From the NCBI RefSeq assembly GCF_001307275.1, contig NZ_CP012831.1, forward strand, positions 2,906,501 to 2,970,500: DNA of 64,000 nt. The letters run 5' to 3'. Within the stretch, counting starts at the first letter, position 1. Each line of letters starts with the position of its first letter. The notes below the pieces were generated by a model. The model was not told the DNA's origin, did no database searches, and saw only the letters and a list, made by a program, of their open reading frames with translations. Position numbers and translations under genes: made by a program. Shown in pieces: positions 46,253 through 54,349 of the stretch. Source of the stretch: Pseudomonas fluorescens (GTDB lineage Bacteria > Pseudomonadota > Gammaproteobacteria > Pseudomonadales > Pseudomonadaceae).

Positions 46253-48978
46253 CAGGCCTCCTGCTTCTTCAGCATGACCAGGCTGAGCCCGGTGAACCCC
46301 AGGAAAAACCCGAACAACGCCAGGCATTGCGGCCATAGCTGGCGCAGATCCAGGGCCTTGGTGAAGGTGCCGACGGCGATGTCCAGGAAATGGCCGGCGG
46401 GGAACAACTGGCCCATCACCGACGCTGCGCCTTCCAGGGACGAGCGCGGCACGATCAGCCCGGAGAACTGGATGGTCGGCAGGCTGGTGATGATCATGGT
46501 GCCGAGGATCGCAGCGATCTGGGTGCGGGTGAACGCCGAGATCAACAAGCCCATGCTGGTGGTCGCCAGCACGTAGAGCAGGCCGCCCAGTGCCAGCGTC
46601 AGGCCGCTGCCCTTGAACGGCACGCCGAACAGCCAGCGATTCATGGCCGTCAGCAGGGCCAGGTTGACCAGGCTGACGACCAGGTAGGGGGCCTGTTTAC
46701 CCAGCAGGAACTCCAGGCGGGTCAGCGGCGTGGCGTAGAAGTTGGTGATCGAGCCCAGTTCCTTCTCCCGCACGATGCCCAGAGCCGTCAACATGGCGGG
46801 AATGAACGCGAGGATCAGTGCCATGACCCCCGGTCCGATGGCATTCACACTGACCACGTCCTGGTTGTAGCGAAACCGGGTTTCCAGCTTGGCCGCGGTG
46901 TGCGGGGGGCGCGCCGGGCTGCTCTGTTCGGCCCATTGTTCGAGGTTGGCCAGGTGCACGGCCTCGACATAGTTGCGACTGGTCTCGGCGCGGAACGGCA
47001 TGCCGCCGTCCAGCCAGGCGCCGACGGTGGGCTGCCGGCCGGCGTACAGGTCGCGACCGAAACCAGGCGGTATTTCCAGGGCCAGCTTGATTTCCGAGCG
47101 TTGCAGGCGTCGATGCAGTTCGTTGGCGTCGCGGATAGCCGGTTGCTCCTCGAAATAGCGCGAGCTGCGAAAAGCTTCCAGGTAGGTGCGACTTTGTGGG
47201 CTCTGATCCTGGTCGAACACGGCGAAAGCGAGCTTTTCCACGTCCAGGGAGATGCCGTAGCCGAAGATCACCATCATGAACAGGGCACCGAGCAGGGCGA
47301 ATGCCATTCGCACTTTGTCCCGTAGCAGTTCCTTGCCTTCCCGGCTGGCGACGGCCAACAGGCGACCCAGGCTGAGGCCGTGCCGGTCCCGCGGGGTGTC
47401 GGCCTGGTCGAGGGCCACGGGGGTGGCGTCTTGCTGCGCCTCGCCCTGGGCCTGTTCCAGGCAGCTGACGAACGCGGCTTCCAGGGTCTGGCCGTTGAAC
47501 TGCGCCTGCAGGGCCGCTGGCGTGTCGCAGGCCAGGACCTTGCCGGCGTGCATCAGCGAAATACGGTCACAGCGCTGGGCTTCGTTCATGAAGTGCGTGG
47601 AGAGGAAAATCGTCACGCCCTGTTCGCGAGACAACTCGATCAACAGGCGCCAGAAGTCATCCCGGGCGGCCGGATCGACGCCGGAGGTCGGCTCGTCGAG
47701 GATCAGCACTTCCGGGCGATGCAGCACGGCCACCGCCAGGGACAAACGCTGGCGCAGGCCCAGGGGCAATGCCCCGGAAGGCTGGTCGGCGAGGTCCTGC
47801 AACTGGAAACGTTGGATCAGGTCTTCGATGCGGCTGGTGCTTTCGGTCTTGGGCAGGTCGAACAGCTTGGCGTGCAATGTCAGGTTCTGGCGCACGCTCA
47901 GCTCGCCGTACAGCGAGAAACTCTGGGACATGAAACCCACCCGTTTGCGAGTGGCGAGGTCCTTGGCGTTGACCGGGTTGCCCAGCAGGCGGGCGCTGCC
48001 TTCGCTGGCAGGCATCAGCCCGGTCAGCACTTTCATGGTGGTGGTCTTGCCGCAACCGTTGGAGCCCAGGAAACCGAAAATCTCACCACGACCAATCGCG
48101 AAGCTGACGTGATCGACCGCGGTGAAATCACCGAAGCGCAAGGTGAGGTCATGGGCTTCGATGGCAATGTCGGCGGTGCTGTCGCCCCTGGGAGGGATCG
48201 TCAGCGGCTCGGCGTCGTGACCGCTGTCGCCCTGGAAATGGGTGAAGGCCGAGTCGAGCTTGCCGTCCGGCGTGACAGCGGCCAGGTCCGCGCTCAATCC
48301 CTGGGCGATCAAGCGACCGTTATCGAGCATCAGGCAATGCTCGAATTGTTCGGCTTCTTCCATGTAGGCCGTGGCGACCAGCAGGGTCAGTTGCGGTCGT
48401 TGGCGGCGCACGTCTTCTATCAGTTCCCAGAAGCGTCGCCGCGACAGCGGGTCCACGCCAGTGGTGGGTTCGTCGAGAATCAGCAGGTCCGGCTCGTGGA
48501 TCAGAGCGCAACACAGGCCGAGCTTCTGTTTCATGCCACCGGACAACTTGCCCGCCGGGCGGTCGGCAAAACGCTGCAGGTCGGTCGCCAGCAGCAGCGT
48601 GCCCATGCGTTGTTCGCATTCCGCTCGCGATAGTCCGAACAGCGTGGCGAAAAACCGGATGTTCTCGCGTATCGACAGATCAGGATAAAGGTTGCCCCCC
48701 AGTCCTTGAGGCATGAAGGCGATACGTCGGTAGAGGGTGTTGCGATGATGCCGGTCCTCGATCGATGCGCCCAGTACGTCCAGTTCGCCGTGCTGGAGTT
48801 TCTTCACCCCGGCAATCAATCCCAGCAGGCTCGACTTGCCGGCCCCGTCCGGGCCGATCAGGCCGCAGCGAGTGCCGACGGGCAGATTGAAAGCGATGTC
48901 GTCCAGGGCGGCATGGGCGCCGTAGCGGTGCTTGAGGCCCGAGGCGCGCAGCGCCGGTTCGCCGCCGCCGGCGTTCAT
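46252..48978 (-). CDS. rbbA: Ribosome-associated ATPase/ABC transporter RbbA
   Basis: A 908-residue fusion of two ABC ATPases and an ABC-2 permease. ATPase 1 (about 8-235) has GPDGAGKSSLLGLIAG, LSGGMKQKLGLCCAL and LLILDEPTTGVDPL. ATPase 2 (about 270-505) has GSNGCGKTTTMKVLTG and VLILDEPTSGVDPA, while its signature is altered to SGALPLGLRQRLSLAVAVLH (no LSGGQ). A permease part (about 540-905) follows with FGYGISLDVEKLAFAVFDQD and EKELGSITNFYATPLTRLEF. E. coli RbbA has the same architecture and is reported to bind ribosomes. It overlaps the HlyD gene by four bases and the YhhJ gene by one. Confidence 0.92.
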   Translation of the reverse strand: MNAGGGEPALRASGLKHRYGAHAALDDIAFNLPVGTRCGLIGPDGAGKSSLLGLIAGVKKLQHGELDVLGASIEDRHHRNTLYRRIAFMPQGLGGNLYPDLSIRENIRFFATLFGLSRAECEQRMGTLLLATDLQRFADRPAGKLSGGMKQKLGLCCALIHEPDLLILDEPTTGVDPLSRRRFWELIEDVRRQRPQLTLLVATAYMEEAEQFEHCLMLDNGRLIAQGLSADLAAVTPDGKLDSAFTHFQGDSGHDAEPLTIPPRGDSTADIAIEAHDLTLRFGDFTAVDHVSFAIGRGEIFGFLGSNGCGKTTTMKVLTGLMPASEGSARLLGNPVNAKDLATRKRVGFMSQSFSLYGELSVRQNLTLHAKLFDLPKTESTSRIEDLIQRFQLQDLADQPSGALPLGLRQRLSLAVAVLHRPEVLILDEPTSGVDPAARDDFWRLLIELSREQGVTIFLSTHFMNEAQRCDRISLMHAGKVLACDTPAALQAQFNGQTLEAAFVSCLEQAQGEAQQDATPVALDQADTPRDRHGLSLGRLLAVASREGKELLRDKVRMAFALLGALFMMVIFGYGISLDVEKLAFAVFDQDQSPQSRTYLEAFRSSRYFEEQPAIRDANELHRRLQRSEIKLALEIPPGFGRDLYAGRQPTVGAWLDGGMPFRAETSRNYVEAVHLANLEQWAEQSSPARPPHTAAKLETRFRYNQDVVSVNAIGPGVMALILAFIPAMLTALGIVREKELGSITNFYATPLTRLEFLLGKQAPYLVVSLVNLALLTAMNRWLFGVPFKGSGLTLALGGLLYVLATTSMGLLISAFTRTQIAAILGTMIITSLPTIQFSGLIVPRSSLEGAASVMGQLFPAGHFLDIAVGTFTKALDLRQLWPQCLALFGFFLGFTGLSLVMLKKQEA

Positions 48979-49940
48979 TGCAGGTTGGCCGGCCAGTCGA
49001 TGGGGGCGATGCGCAGATAGCCGGCACCCGGCATGCCGGGTTTGGCCTGGGGCACCTCGCCGGGCCGGGTCAGGCGTACCTTGACGCGGAACACCAGCTT
49101 CTGGCGTTCGTCACGGGTTTCGACTTCCTTGGGGGTGAACTGGGATTTCGCCGCGACGAAGCTGATCGTGGCCGGCAGCGGTCGCTCGGGCAGGGCGTCG
49201 AGCAGCACGCGTGCTTCGTCGCCGACCGCCAGTTTCCCGGCCACGGAGGCCGGCAGGTAGAGGTTCATGTATTGGTCGTTCGGATCGATCATCAGCAGCA
49301 CCCGTCCGCCAGCACCCAGCACTTCGCCCGGCTCGGCCAGGCGCAGTTGGATCACGCCGTCGATGGGCGCGCGCAAGCGGCTGTCGTCGATTTCGCTGGT
49401 CAGTTGGGCCACCTGGGCGAGGGTCGCGCCGATGGCGGCGTTTGCCGCCGATACCTGGGCCCGGGCCGCATTGACCGCGGCGTTGGCAGTGTCCATGCGA
49501 GCTTGCTGTTGGTCGATGACCTGGCCGCTGGCAAAACCACGCTTGAACAGTTCCCGGGTCCGCTGGAGTTCCTGGTGGGCGAGCAATTGTTCGCTCTGGC
49601 GCAGATGTACATTGGCCTCGGTGGCCGCGAGATTTTCCCGGGCCCGCAGCACTTCGGCTTCGGCCTGGTTGCGCTGGGCTTCCAGGGTACGGGTGTCCAT
49701 GCGCGCCAGTAACTGGCCTTTGACGACCTTGTCGCCCTCATTGGCAAGCACTTCGGCCAGGCGACCGGGGGTCTTGCTGGCGATCTGGACTTCGGTGGCT
49801 TCGAGGCGCCCGTTGCCCATGCTCAGGCCTTCCGGCAGGCGGTCATGTCGGGACTTCCAGTAGCCGAACCCGCCGGCGGCCAACAAGACGGCCAGCAGGG
49901 CGAGGGCAAAGAAACGAGAGGTATGAGGGGGCGTCGACAT
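48975..49940 (-). CDS. HlyD/YhiI-type membrane fusion protein
   Basis: A 321-residue periplasmic adaptor. One N-terminal membrane helix (FFALALLAVLLAAGGFGYW) is followed by a biotinyl-lipoyl-like half (ATEVQIASKTPGRLAEVLAN ... GDKVVKGQLLARMD), a long coiled coil with NQAEAEVLRARENLAATEAN and QELQRTRELFKRGFASGQVI, the second lipoyl half (DSRLRAPIDGVIQLRLAEPG) and a beta-barrel. It is the first gene of the hlyD-rbbA-yhhJ operon. The start is placed at the ATG at 49940 with AGGA eight bases upstream; an ATG at 49949 is an alternative. No outer-membrane factor gene is nearby. Confidence 0.92.
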   Translation of the reverse strand: MSTPPHTSRFFALALLAVLLAAGGFGYWKSRHDRLPEGLSMGNGRLEATEVQIASKTPGRLAEVLANEGDKVVKGQLLARMDTRTLEAQRNQAEAEVLRARENLAATEANVHLRQSEQLLAHQELQRTRELFKRGFASGQVIDQQQARMDTANAAVNAARAQVSAANAAIGATLAQVAQLTSEIDDSRLRAPIDGVIQLRLAEPGEVLGAGGRVLLMIDPNDQYMNLYLPASVAGKLAVGDEARVLLDALPERPLPATISFVAAKSQFTPKEVETRDERQKLVFRVKVRLTRPGEVPQAKPGMPGAGYLRIAPIDWPANLQ

Positions 49941-50020
49941 GTCCGGCATCCTGCGGCTATAGCGTCCAGTTTGCTGGATCCGCTACCGCCCCAGCTTGAT
50001 ATCCATCAATACATGGAGGT

Positions 50021-50470
50021 TCAGCGCAGGGCAATCACTGCCGCCCACTGCTCGGCGGTCACCGGCATCACCGAAAGCCGCGAGCCTTTCTGCACCAGGG
50101 GCATCTCGGCCAGGGCGGCCTGTTGCTTGAGGTAGTCGAGCTTGAGGACGCGGGGGAAGGTCTCGACATGCGCCACGTCGATTGCGGTCCAGGGGTTTTT
50201 ATCCGGGCCGGCCTTGGGGTCGAAATAATGGCTGTCCGGGTCCAGGGCCGTAGGGTCGGGGTAGGCTGCCTGGATGATTTTGCCAATCCCGGCGATGCCC
50301 GGCTCGGGGCAACTGGAGTGGTAGAAAAAGAACTGATCGCCGACGGCCATCGCCCGCAGGAAATTGCGCGCCTGGTAGTTGCGGACCCCGTCCCAGCGCG
50401 CCTGGTCGAGCTTTTCCAGGCCCTGGATGGACAATTCGTCGGGCTCGGACTTCATCAGCCAATAGGCCAT
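50021..50470 (-). CDS. EVE domain-containing protein
   Basis: A 149-residue cytosolic protein: MAYWLMKSEPDELSIQGLEK, RWDGVRNYQARNFLRAMAVG, QFFFYHSSCPEPGIAGIGKI and AAYPDPTALDPDSHYFDP. These are the characteristic EVE (PUA-like) segments, with the aromatic cage W/Y residues that bind modified bases in nucleic acids. AGGAGAAAAAATC precedes the ATG at 50470. The biological role in bacteria is not settled; RNA-modification reading is the common idea. It follows the hlyD-rbbA-yhhJ operon on the same strand at a distance, and is separate from it. Confidence 0.93.
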   Translation of the reverse strand: MAYWLMKSEPDELSIQGLEKLDQARWDGVRNYQARNFLRAMAVGDQFFFYHSSCPEPGIAGIGKIIQAAYPDPTALDPDSHYFDPKAGPDKNPWTAIDVAHVETFPRVLKLDYLKQQAALAEMPLVQKGSRLSVMPVTAEQWAAVIALR

Positions 50471-50665
50471 GATTTTTTCTCCTGGGCGGCGGGTATCAAA
50501 ATAGTTCGGCGATTTTATGACAAACCGACAGTCGGTTGACGCCAGAGTTTGCGTGTCGCTGCAGCTTGCCGCAAAATGCCGGCCTTCCAAGCTTGACGCT
50601 GCTGCACGGCCAATAAGAAAACCGCTGCTGTCATCGTGTGTGATATGCCTTGAGGGGGGCAATCG

Positions 50666-50812
50666 ATGAAACGCAAACCGGATTTGTTGTGGATCTTGGT
50701 CATTCTGTTCGGACTGGGTGTCGTGACCACGGGTTACGCCCAGAGCCTGTGGGCCAACAAGACCGAGGCGCCGGTGGATATCACCCAGCCCGCGCCAACG
50801 CTCAAACGCTGA
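50666..50812 (+). CDS. 48-residue single-pass membrane microprotein
   Basis: A short frame reading MKRKPDLLWILVILFGLGVV then TTGYAQSLWANKTEAP and a Pro/Thr-rich end PAPTLKR. Three positive charges, then a hydrophobic helix (residues 8-24) followed by a hydrophilic tail predict one membrane segment with the tail in the periplasm, or a signal peptide cleaved after YAQ. GAGGGGGG lies about seven bases upstream of the ATG, a strong ribosome site. It lies between the EVE gene and fthC, convergent with fthC, 23 bases apart. I recall similar tiny proteins at this place in other pseudomonads but know no function. Confidence 0.7.
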   Translation: MKRKPDLLWILVILFGLGVVTTGYAQSLWANKTEAPVDITQPAPTLKR

Positions 50813-50835
50813 ACCTGCTTTCCAGGCGCCGCTGA

Positions 50836-51453
50836 TTACCGCGGCGTCAACCCCGCGATATACCATTGCCTGTCGCTGACCGTTCCCTGCAACGGCACGT
50901 CCCAGCTTGCCTGCGCCAATCGTTCGACCTTCTGGCACTCATGGGCCAGCCCCAACAGCGTCGGCTTGCGCCACTGCTTGCGTCGCGCCAGGTACGCCAG
51001 GCTGCGGTCGTAAAAGCCGCCGCCCATGCCTAGCCGACCTCCCGCATCGTCAAATCCCACCAATGGCAACAACACCAGGTCCAGCGTCCAGACCTTGCGT
51101 TGTCGGGCGATGTTCTTGCATGGCTCGGGGATGCGAAACCGGTTGGGCTGCATTTTTTCGCCGGGGTGGATGCGCTGGAACACCATCTTGGTCTGCGGCC
51201 ACGGGCTGAGCACCGGCAGATAGGTGGCCTTGCCCCGGCGCTGGGCTGCGCGCAGCAGCAGGCGCGGGTCGATCTCGCCATCGTTGGGCAGGTACAGGGC
51301 GATGTGCTTCGCTCGGCGGAACAACGGATGCTGGGCCAGTTGTTTGTACAGCCCGCGGGCGGCTTGCCGTTGCTGGGCGGGCGTCAGGGCGCGACGGGCC
51401 TGGCGCAGCAGGCGGCGAAGTTGCGGGCGGGGCAGCAGCGCGGGTTCAGTCAT
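50836..51453 (-). CDS. fthC: 5-formyltetrahydrofolate cyclo-ligase
   Basis: A 205-residue enzyme that converts 5-formyl-THF to 5,10-methenyl-THF using ATP. ARRALTPAQQRQAARGLYKQ (N-terminal R..L), HIALYLPNDGEIDPRLLLRA, TYLPVLSPWPQTKMVFQRIH and LVGFDDAGGRLGMGGGFYDR, the nucleotide-binding loop, are conserved. It is YgfA in E. coli, where the gene lies directly downstream of the 6S RNA gene, as here. Confidence 0.95.
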   Translation of the reverse strand: MTEPALLPRPQLRRLLRQARRALTPAQQRQAARGLYKQLAQHPLFRRAKHIALYLPNDGEIDPRLLLRAAQRRGKATYLPVLSPWPQTKMVFQRIHPGEKMQPNRFRIPEPCKNIARQRKVWTLDLVLLPLVGFDDAGGRLGMGGGFYDRSLAYLARRKQWRKPTLLGLAHECQKVERLAQASWDVPLQGTVSDRQWYIAGLTPR

Positions 51454-51531
51454 GTCGAGGCTTCACGCAGTGGCGATGCCGTACAGCGTAACCGCAAAAC
51501 AGGACGCTCAGAAATGCCTGCGCCCGGAAAC

Positions 51532-51563
51532 GACAATGCCAGTCCACATGGACTGGCATTGTC
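51532..51563. other. Perfect hairpin between 6S RNA and fthC
   Basis: GACAATGCCAGTCC and GGACTGGCATTGTC form a 14-base perfect stem with a four-base loop, followed leftwards by GTTTCC. It may be a terminator or processing stem just behind the 6S RNA 3' end. The T run is weak. Confidence 0.6.
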
Positions 51564-51570
51564 TGGAGTC

Positions 51571-51749
51571 AGGCTCCCCGGATGAACCGCTGTCGGCTTA
51601 GCCCTTGAACCCGAAAGTTCAAGGTGGAAGTTGCAGGAGGCGTTAAGGCTTTCCGTCAAGCGGACATGCACACCGGCCCCAACGTGCAACCCCCGTGGTT
51701 GTGCGTATCGGCTCAGGGACATCACCAACTGGCAAGCACCCCAGGGAGT
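51571..51749 (-). ncRNA. ssrS: 6S RNA (ssrS)
   Basis: The zapA-fthC gap is where gammaproteobacteria keep ssrS. On the minus strand TATACT (51761-51756) is a good -10 box about seven bases before the inferred 5' end. The transcript can form a closing stem (CTCCCTGGGG with CCGGGGAG) and contains CCTTGAACTTTCGGGTTCAA followed by GGGCTAAGCCGACAGCGG, which agrees with the Pseudomonas 6S RNA as I remember it. 6S RNA mimics an open promoter and sequesters sigma-70 RNA polymerase in stationary phase. The ends are estimated to within about ten bases. AlgQ, another sigma-70 regulator, is in the same window. Confidence 0.85.
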
Positions 51750-51780
51750 GAGGCGAGTATACCCCAGGCAGCCTCGCGAA

Positions 51781-52098
51781 TCAGCCCTTGCTGACGTCTG
51801 GATCGGTGGCGAGCACCAGATCCACCCGATCGAGCAGGTCGCGTACCTGCTCACGGGTCGAGCCACTGACCTGTACGTCCGGCGTATCCTGGCGATGCAG
51901 CAGGTCGTGGGTGATGTTCAAGGCGGCCATTACGGCGATGCGGTCGGCGCCGATGACTTTGCCGCTGCTGCGGATTTCGCGCATCTTGCCGTCCAGGTAA
52001 CGGGCGGCGCTCACCAGGTTGCTGCGCTCTTCCTGGGGGCAGATGATCGAATATTCTTTGTCGAGGATCTGCACGGTAACGCTATTGCTTGAACTCAT
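51781..52098 (-). CDS. zapA: Cell division protein ZapA
   Basis: A 105-residue protein that bundles FtsZ filaments at the division site. MSSSNSVTVQILDKEYSIIC and PQEERSNLVSAARYLDGKMR are family-typical, followed by a helical coiled-coil tail (ITHDLLHRQ, EQVRDLLDRVDLVLATD). The stop of the upstream TIGR02449 gene overlaps its start by four bases (52095-52098). The 6S RNA gene begins about 30 bases downstream with its own promoter. Confidence 0.96.
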   Translation of the reverse strand: MSSSNSVTVQILDKEYSIICPQEERSNLVSAARYLDGKMREIRSSGKVIGADRIAVMAALNITHDLLHRQDTPDVQVSGSTREQVRDLLDRVDLVLATDPDVSKG

Positions 52099-52304
52099 GA
52101 GTCTTGCTCCAGGGCCTTGAGGCGCGAAATCATCGATTCGACCTTACGCCGGGCGATTTCGTTTTTTTCAATGAGGTGCGCGCGTTCCTCGCGCCAGGTC
52201 TTTTCCTGAGCTAATAGGAGTCCGTTTTGGCTCTTAAGTTGCTCGACCCGGTCAATTAGCAGTTCGAGTCTGGCCATCAGCGCTTGCAGGTCGGTGTCTT
52301 CCAT
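52095..52304 (-). CDS. TIGR02449 family coiled-coil protein
   Basis: A 69-residue, almost wholly coiled-coil protein: MEDTDLQALMARLELLIDRV, EQLKSQNGLLLAQEKTWREE and RKVESMISRLKALEQDS. The heptad pattern suggests a ZapB-like partner of FtsZ-ring proteins, which fits its coupling to zapA by a four-base overlap. The start ATG at 52304 is chosen because TIGR02449 proteins are about this short; the frame stays open to 52409. Function is inferred from shape and neighbourhood only. Confidence 0.88.
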   Translation of the reverse strand: MEDTDLQALMARLELLIDRVEQLKSQNGLLLAQEKTWREERAHLIEKNEIARRKVESMISRLKALEQDS

Positions 52305-52434
52305 TGTGTCCACTGAAGAATGTGTCTGATGGAGGGATGTGGGTCGCACAGCCTCTGATAGTCTTGGCGAGTCTGTCGATGTAGGATACAAGGCCTCCAT
52401 TCTAGACATAGCGCCGTCTGGCGCCTAGCTGCCC

Positions 52435-52989
52435 ATGCCCATTCAGAATTCCCCGTATCAAGCATTCGCCACCCTGCTGAGCACCAGCGGTCACCCTGTA
52501 TCGCCTGCCGAACTGCATGGCCTGTTGCTCGGCCGCAGTTGCGCCGGCGCCGGTTTCGATGCCGACGGCTGGTTGGCCGACGCCGCCGAGCTGCTGGAAG
52601 GCGAGCCGGCGGACAACGTCCGTAACGCGCTGATCGGCCTGCAGGAAATGGTCAAGGGCGAGTTGACCAGCGATGACATGACCGTCGTCCTGCTGCTGCC
52701 CACCGACGACGCCCCCCTGGCCGAGCGCGCCGCGGCGCTGGGCCAGTGGTGCCAGGGCTTCCTTGCCGGCTTCGGCCTGACCCGCCGCGAATACGCGCTG
52801 AGCGAAGAGGCCAAGGAAGTGCTGCAGGACTTGGCCGCGATCTCCCAGGTCCAGGATGCCCTGGAAGAGTCCGATGACGGCGAAAGCGACTACATGGAAG
52901 TGATGGAGTACCTGCGGGTCGCACCATTGCTACTGTTCACAGAGACCAAGAAAACCGATGCAGCGGCTCCCAAGCCGTCCTTGCATTGA
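52435..52989 (+). CDS. UPF0149 (YecA/YgfB) family protein
   Basis: A 184-residue, acidic, all-helical protein: [35 protein letters not shown] (family hallmark) and [20 protein letters not shown], then a C-terminal stretch of acidic residues. In E. coli YgfB lies directly upstream of pepP-ubiH-ubiI, as here. In P. aeruginosa YgfB is described as a suppressor of the ampDh3 amidase. The start ATG at 52435 precedes IQNSPYQAF. pepP follows after 25 bases. The gene is divergent from the TIGR02449-zapA pair. Confidence 0.93.
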   Translation: MPIQNSPYQAFATLLSTSGHPVSPAELHGLLLGRSCAGAGFDADGWLADAAELLEGEPADNVRNALIGLQEMVKGELTSDDMTVVLLLPTDDAPLAERAAALGQWCQGFLAGFGLTRREYALSEEAKEVLQDLAAISQVQDALEESDDGESDYMEVMEYLRVAPLLLFTETKKTDAAAPKPSLH

Positions 52990-53014
52990 ATTTCAGAGGG
53001 AACCCCGTCTGCCC

Positions 53015-54349
53015 ATGATTCATATCCCGAAATCGGAATACAGCCGTCGCCGCAAGGCCCTGATGGCGCAGATGGAACCCAACAGCATCGCAATCCTGCC
53101 CGCCGCCGCCGTTGCGATCCGCAACCGCGACGTCGAGCATGTCTACCGCCAGGACAGTGACTTCCAGTACCTCAGCGGCTTCCCCGAGCCGCAAGCGGTG
53201 CTGGTGCTGATGCCCGGCCGCGCCCATGGCGAATACATCCTCTTTTGCCGCGAGCGCAACGCCGAACGTGAGTTGTGGGACGGCCTGCGCGCCGGCCAGG
53301 AAGGGGCGATCCGTGACTTCGGCGCCGACGACGCGTTTCCCATCACCGACATCGACGACATCCTGCCGGGCCTGATCGAAGGCCGCGACCGGGTGTATTC
53401 GGCCATGGGCAGCAACCCGGAGTTCGACCGGCACCTGATGGAGTGGATCAACGTGATTCGCTCCAAGGCCCACCTCGGCGCCCAGCCGCCGAACGAATTC
53501 GTTGCCCTGGATCACTTGCTGCACGATATGCGCCTGTATAAATCGGCGGCGGAACTGAAGGTCATGCGCGAAGCGGCGCGGATCTCCGCCCAGGCGCACA
53601 TCCGGGCGATGCAGGCGGCGCGCCCGGGGTTGCACGAGTTCAGCCTGGAGGCCGAGCTCGATTATGAATTCCGCAAGGGCGGGGCGAAGATGCCGGCCTA
53701 TGGCTCGATCGTCGCGGCGGGGCGCAACAGCTGCATCCTGCACTACCAGCAGAACGATGCGCTGCTCAAGGACGGCGACCTGGTGTTGATCGATGCCGGC
53801 TGTGAAATCGACTGCTACGCCAGCGATATCACCCGTACCTGGCCGGTCAGCGGCAAGTTTTCGCCCGAGCAGAAGGCGATCTACGAAGTGGTGCTGGCCG
53901 CCCAGGAAGCCGCGTTTGCCCAGATCGCACCGGACAAGCACTGGAACCAGGCCCACGAAGCGACGGTCCGGGTCATAACCGAAGGGTTGGTGCACCTGGG
54001 GCTGCTGGAGGGTGAGGTGAACGAGTTGATTGCCAGCGAGGCCTACCGGGCGTTCTACATGCACCGCGCCGGCCATTGGCTGGGCATGGACGTGCATGAT
54101 GTGGGCGAATACCGGGTTGGCGGCGAGTGGCGGGTCCTGGAAATCGGCATGACGCTGACGGTGGAGCCGGGCATCTATATCAGCCCGAACAACCGCAGTG
54201 TCGCGAAAAAATGGCGCGGCATTGGCGTGCGCATCGAGGATGACGTGGTAGTGACCAAAACCGGTTGTGAAATCCTGAGCCGAGGCGTGCCGAAAACGGT
54301 CGCCGACATCGAGGCCCTGATGGCCGCCGCCCGGACGCAAGCGGCATGA
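53015..54349 (+). CDS. pepP: Xaa-Pro aminopeptidase PepP
   Basis: A 444-residue manganese peptidase that removes N-terminal residues before proline. The dinuclear metal ligands sit at D260 (IDAGCEIDC), D271 (YASDITRTWP), H354 (HRAGHWLGMDVHD), E384 (TVEPGIYISP) and E408 (RIEDDVVVT), within a residue or two of the E. coli enzyme. The N-terminal domain has RKALMAQMEPNSIAILPAAA and SDFQYLSGFPEP. The start ATG at 53015 (MIHIPKSEYSRRRKALM) is preferred; the frame is open back to 52958. The end overlaps ubiH by four bases. Confidence 0.97.
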   Translation: MIHIPKSEYSRRRKALMAQMEPNSIAILPAAAVAIRNRDVEHVYRQDSDFQYLSGFPEPQAVLVLMPGRAHGEYILFCRERNAERELWDGLRAGQEGAIRDFGADDAFPITDIDDILPGLIEGRDRVYSAMGSNPEFDRHLMEWINVIRSKAHLGAQPPNEFVALDHLLHDMRLYKSAAELKVMREAARISAQAHIRAMQAARPGLHEFSLEAELDYEFRKGGAKMPAYGSIVAAGRNSCILHYQQNDALLKDGDLVLIDAGCEIDCYASDITRTWPVSGKFSPEQKAIYEVVLAAQEAAFAQIAPDKHWNQAHEATVRVITEGLVHLGLLEGEVNELIASEAYRAFYMHRAGHWLGMDVHDVGEYRVGGEWRVLEIGMTLTVEPGIYISPNNRSVAKKWRGIGVRIEDDVVVTKTGCEILSRGVPKTVADIEALMAAARTQAA

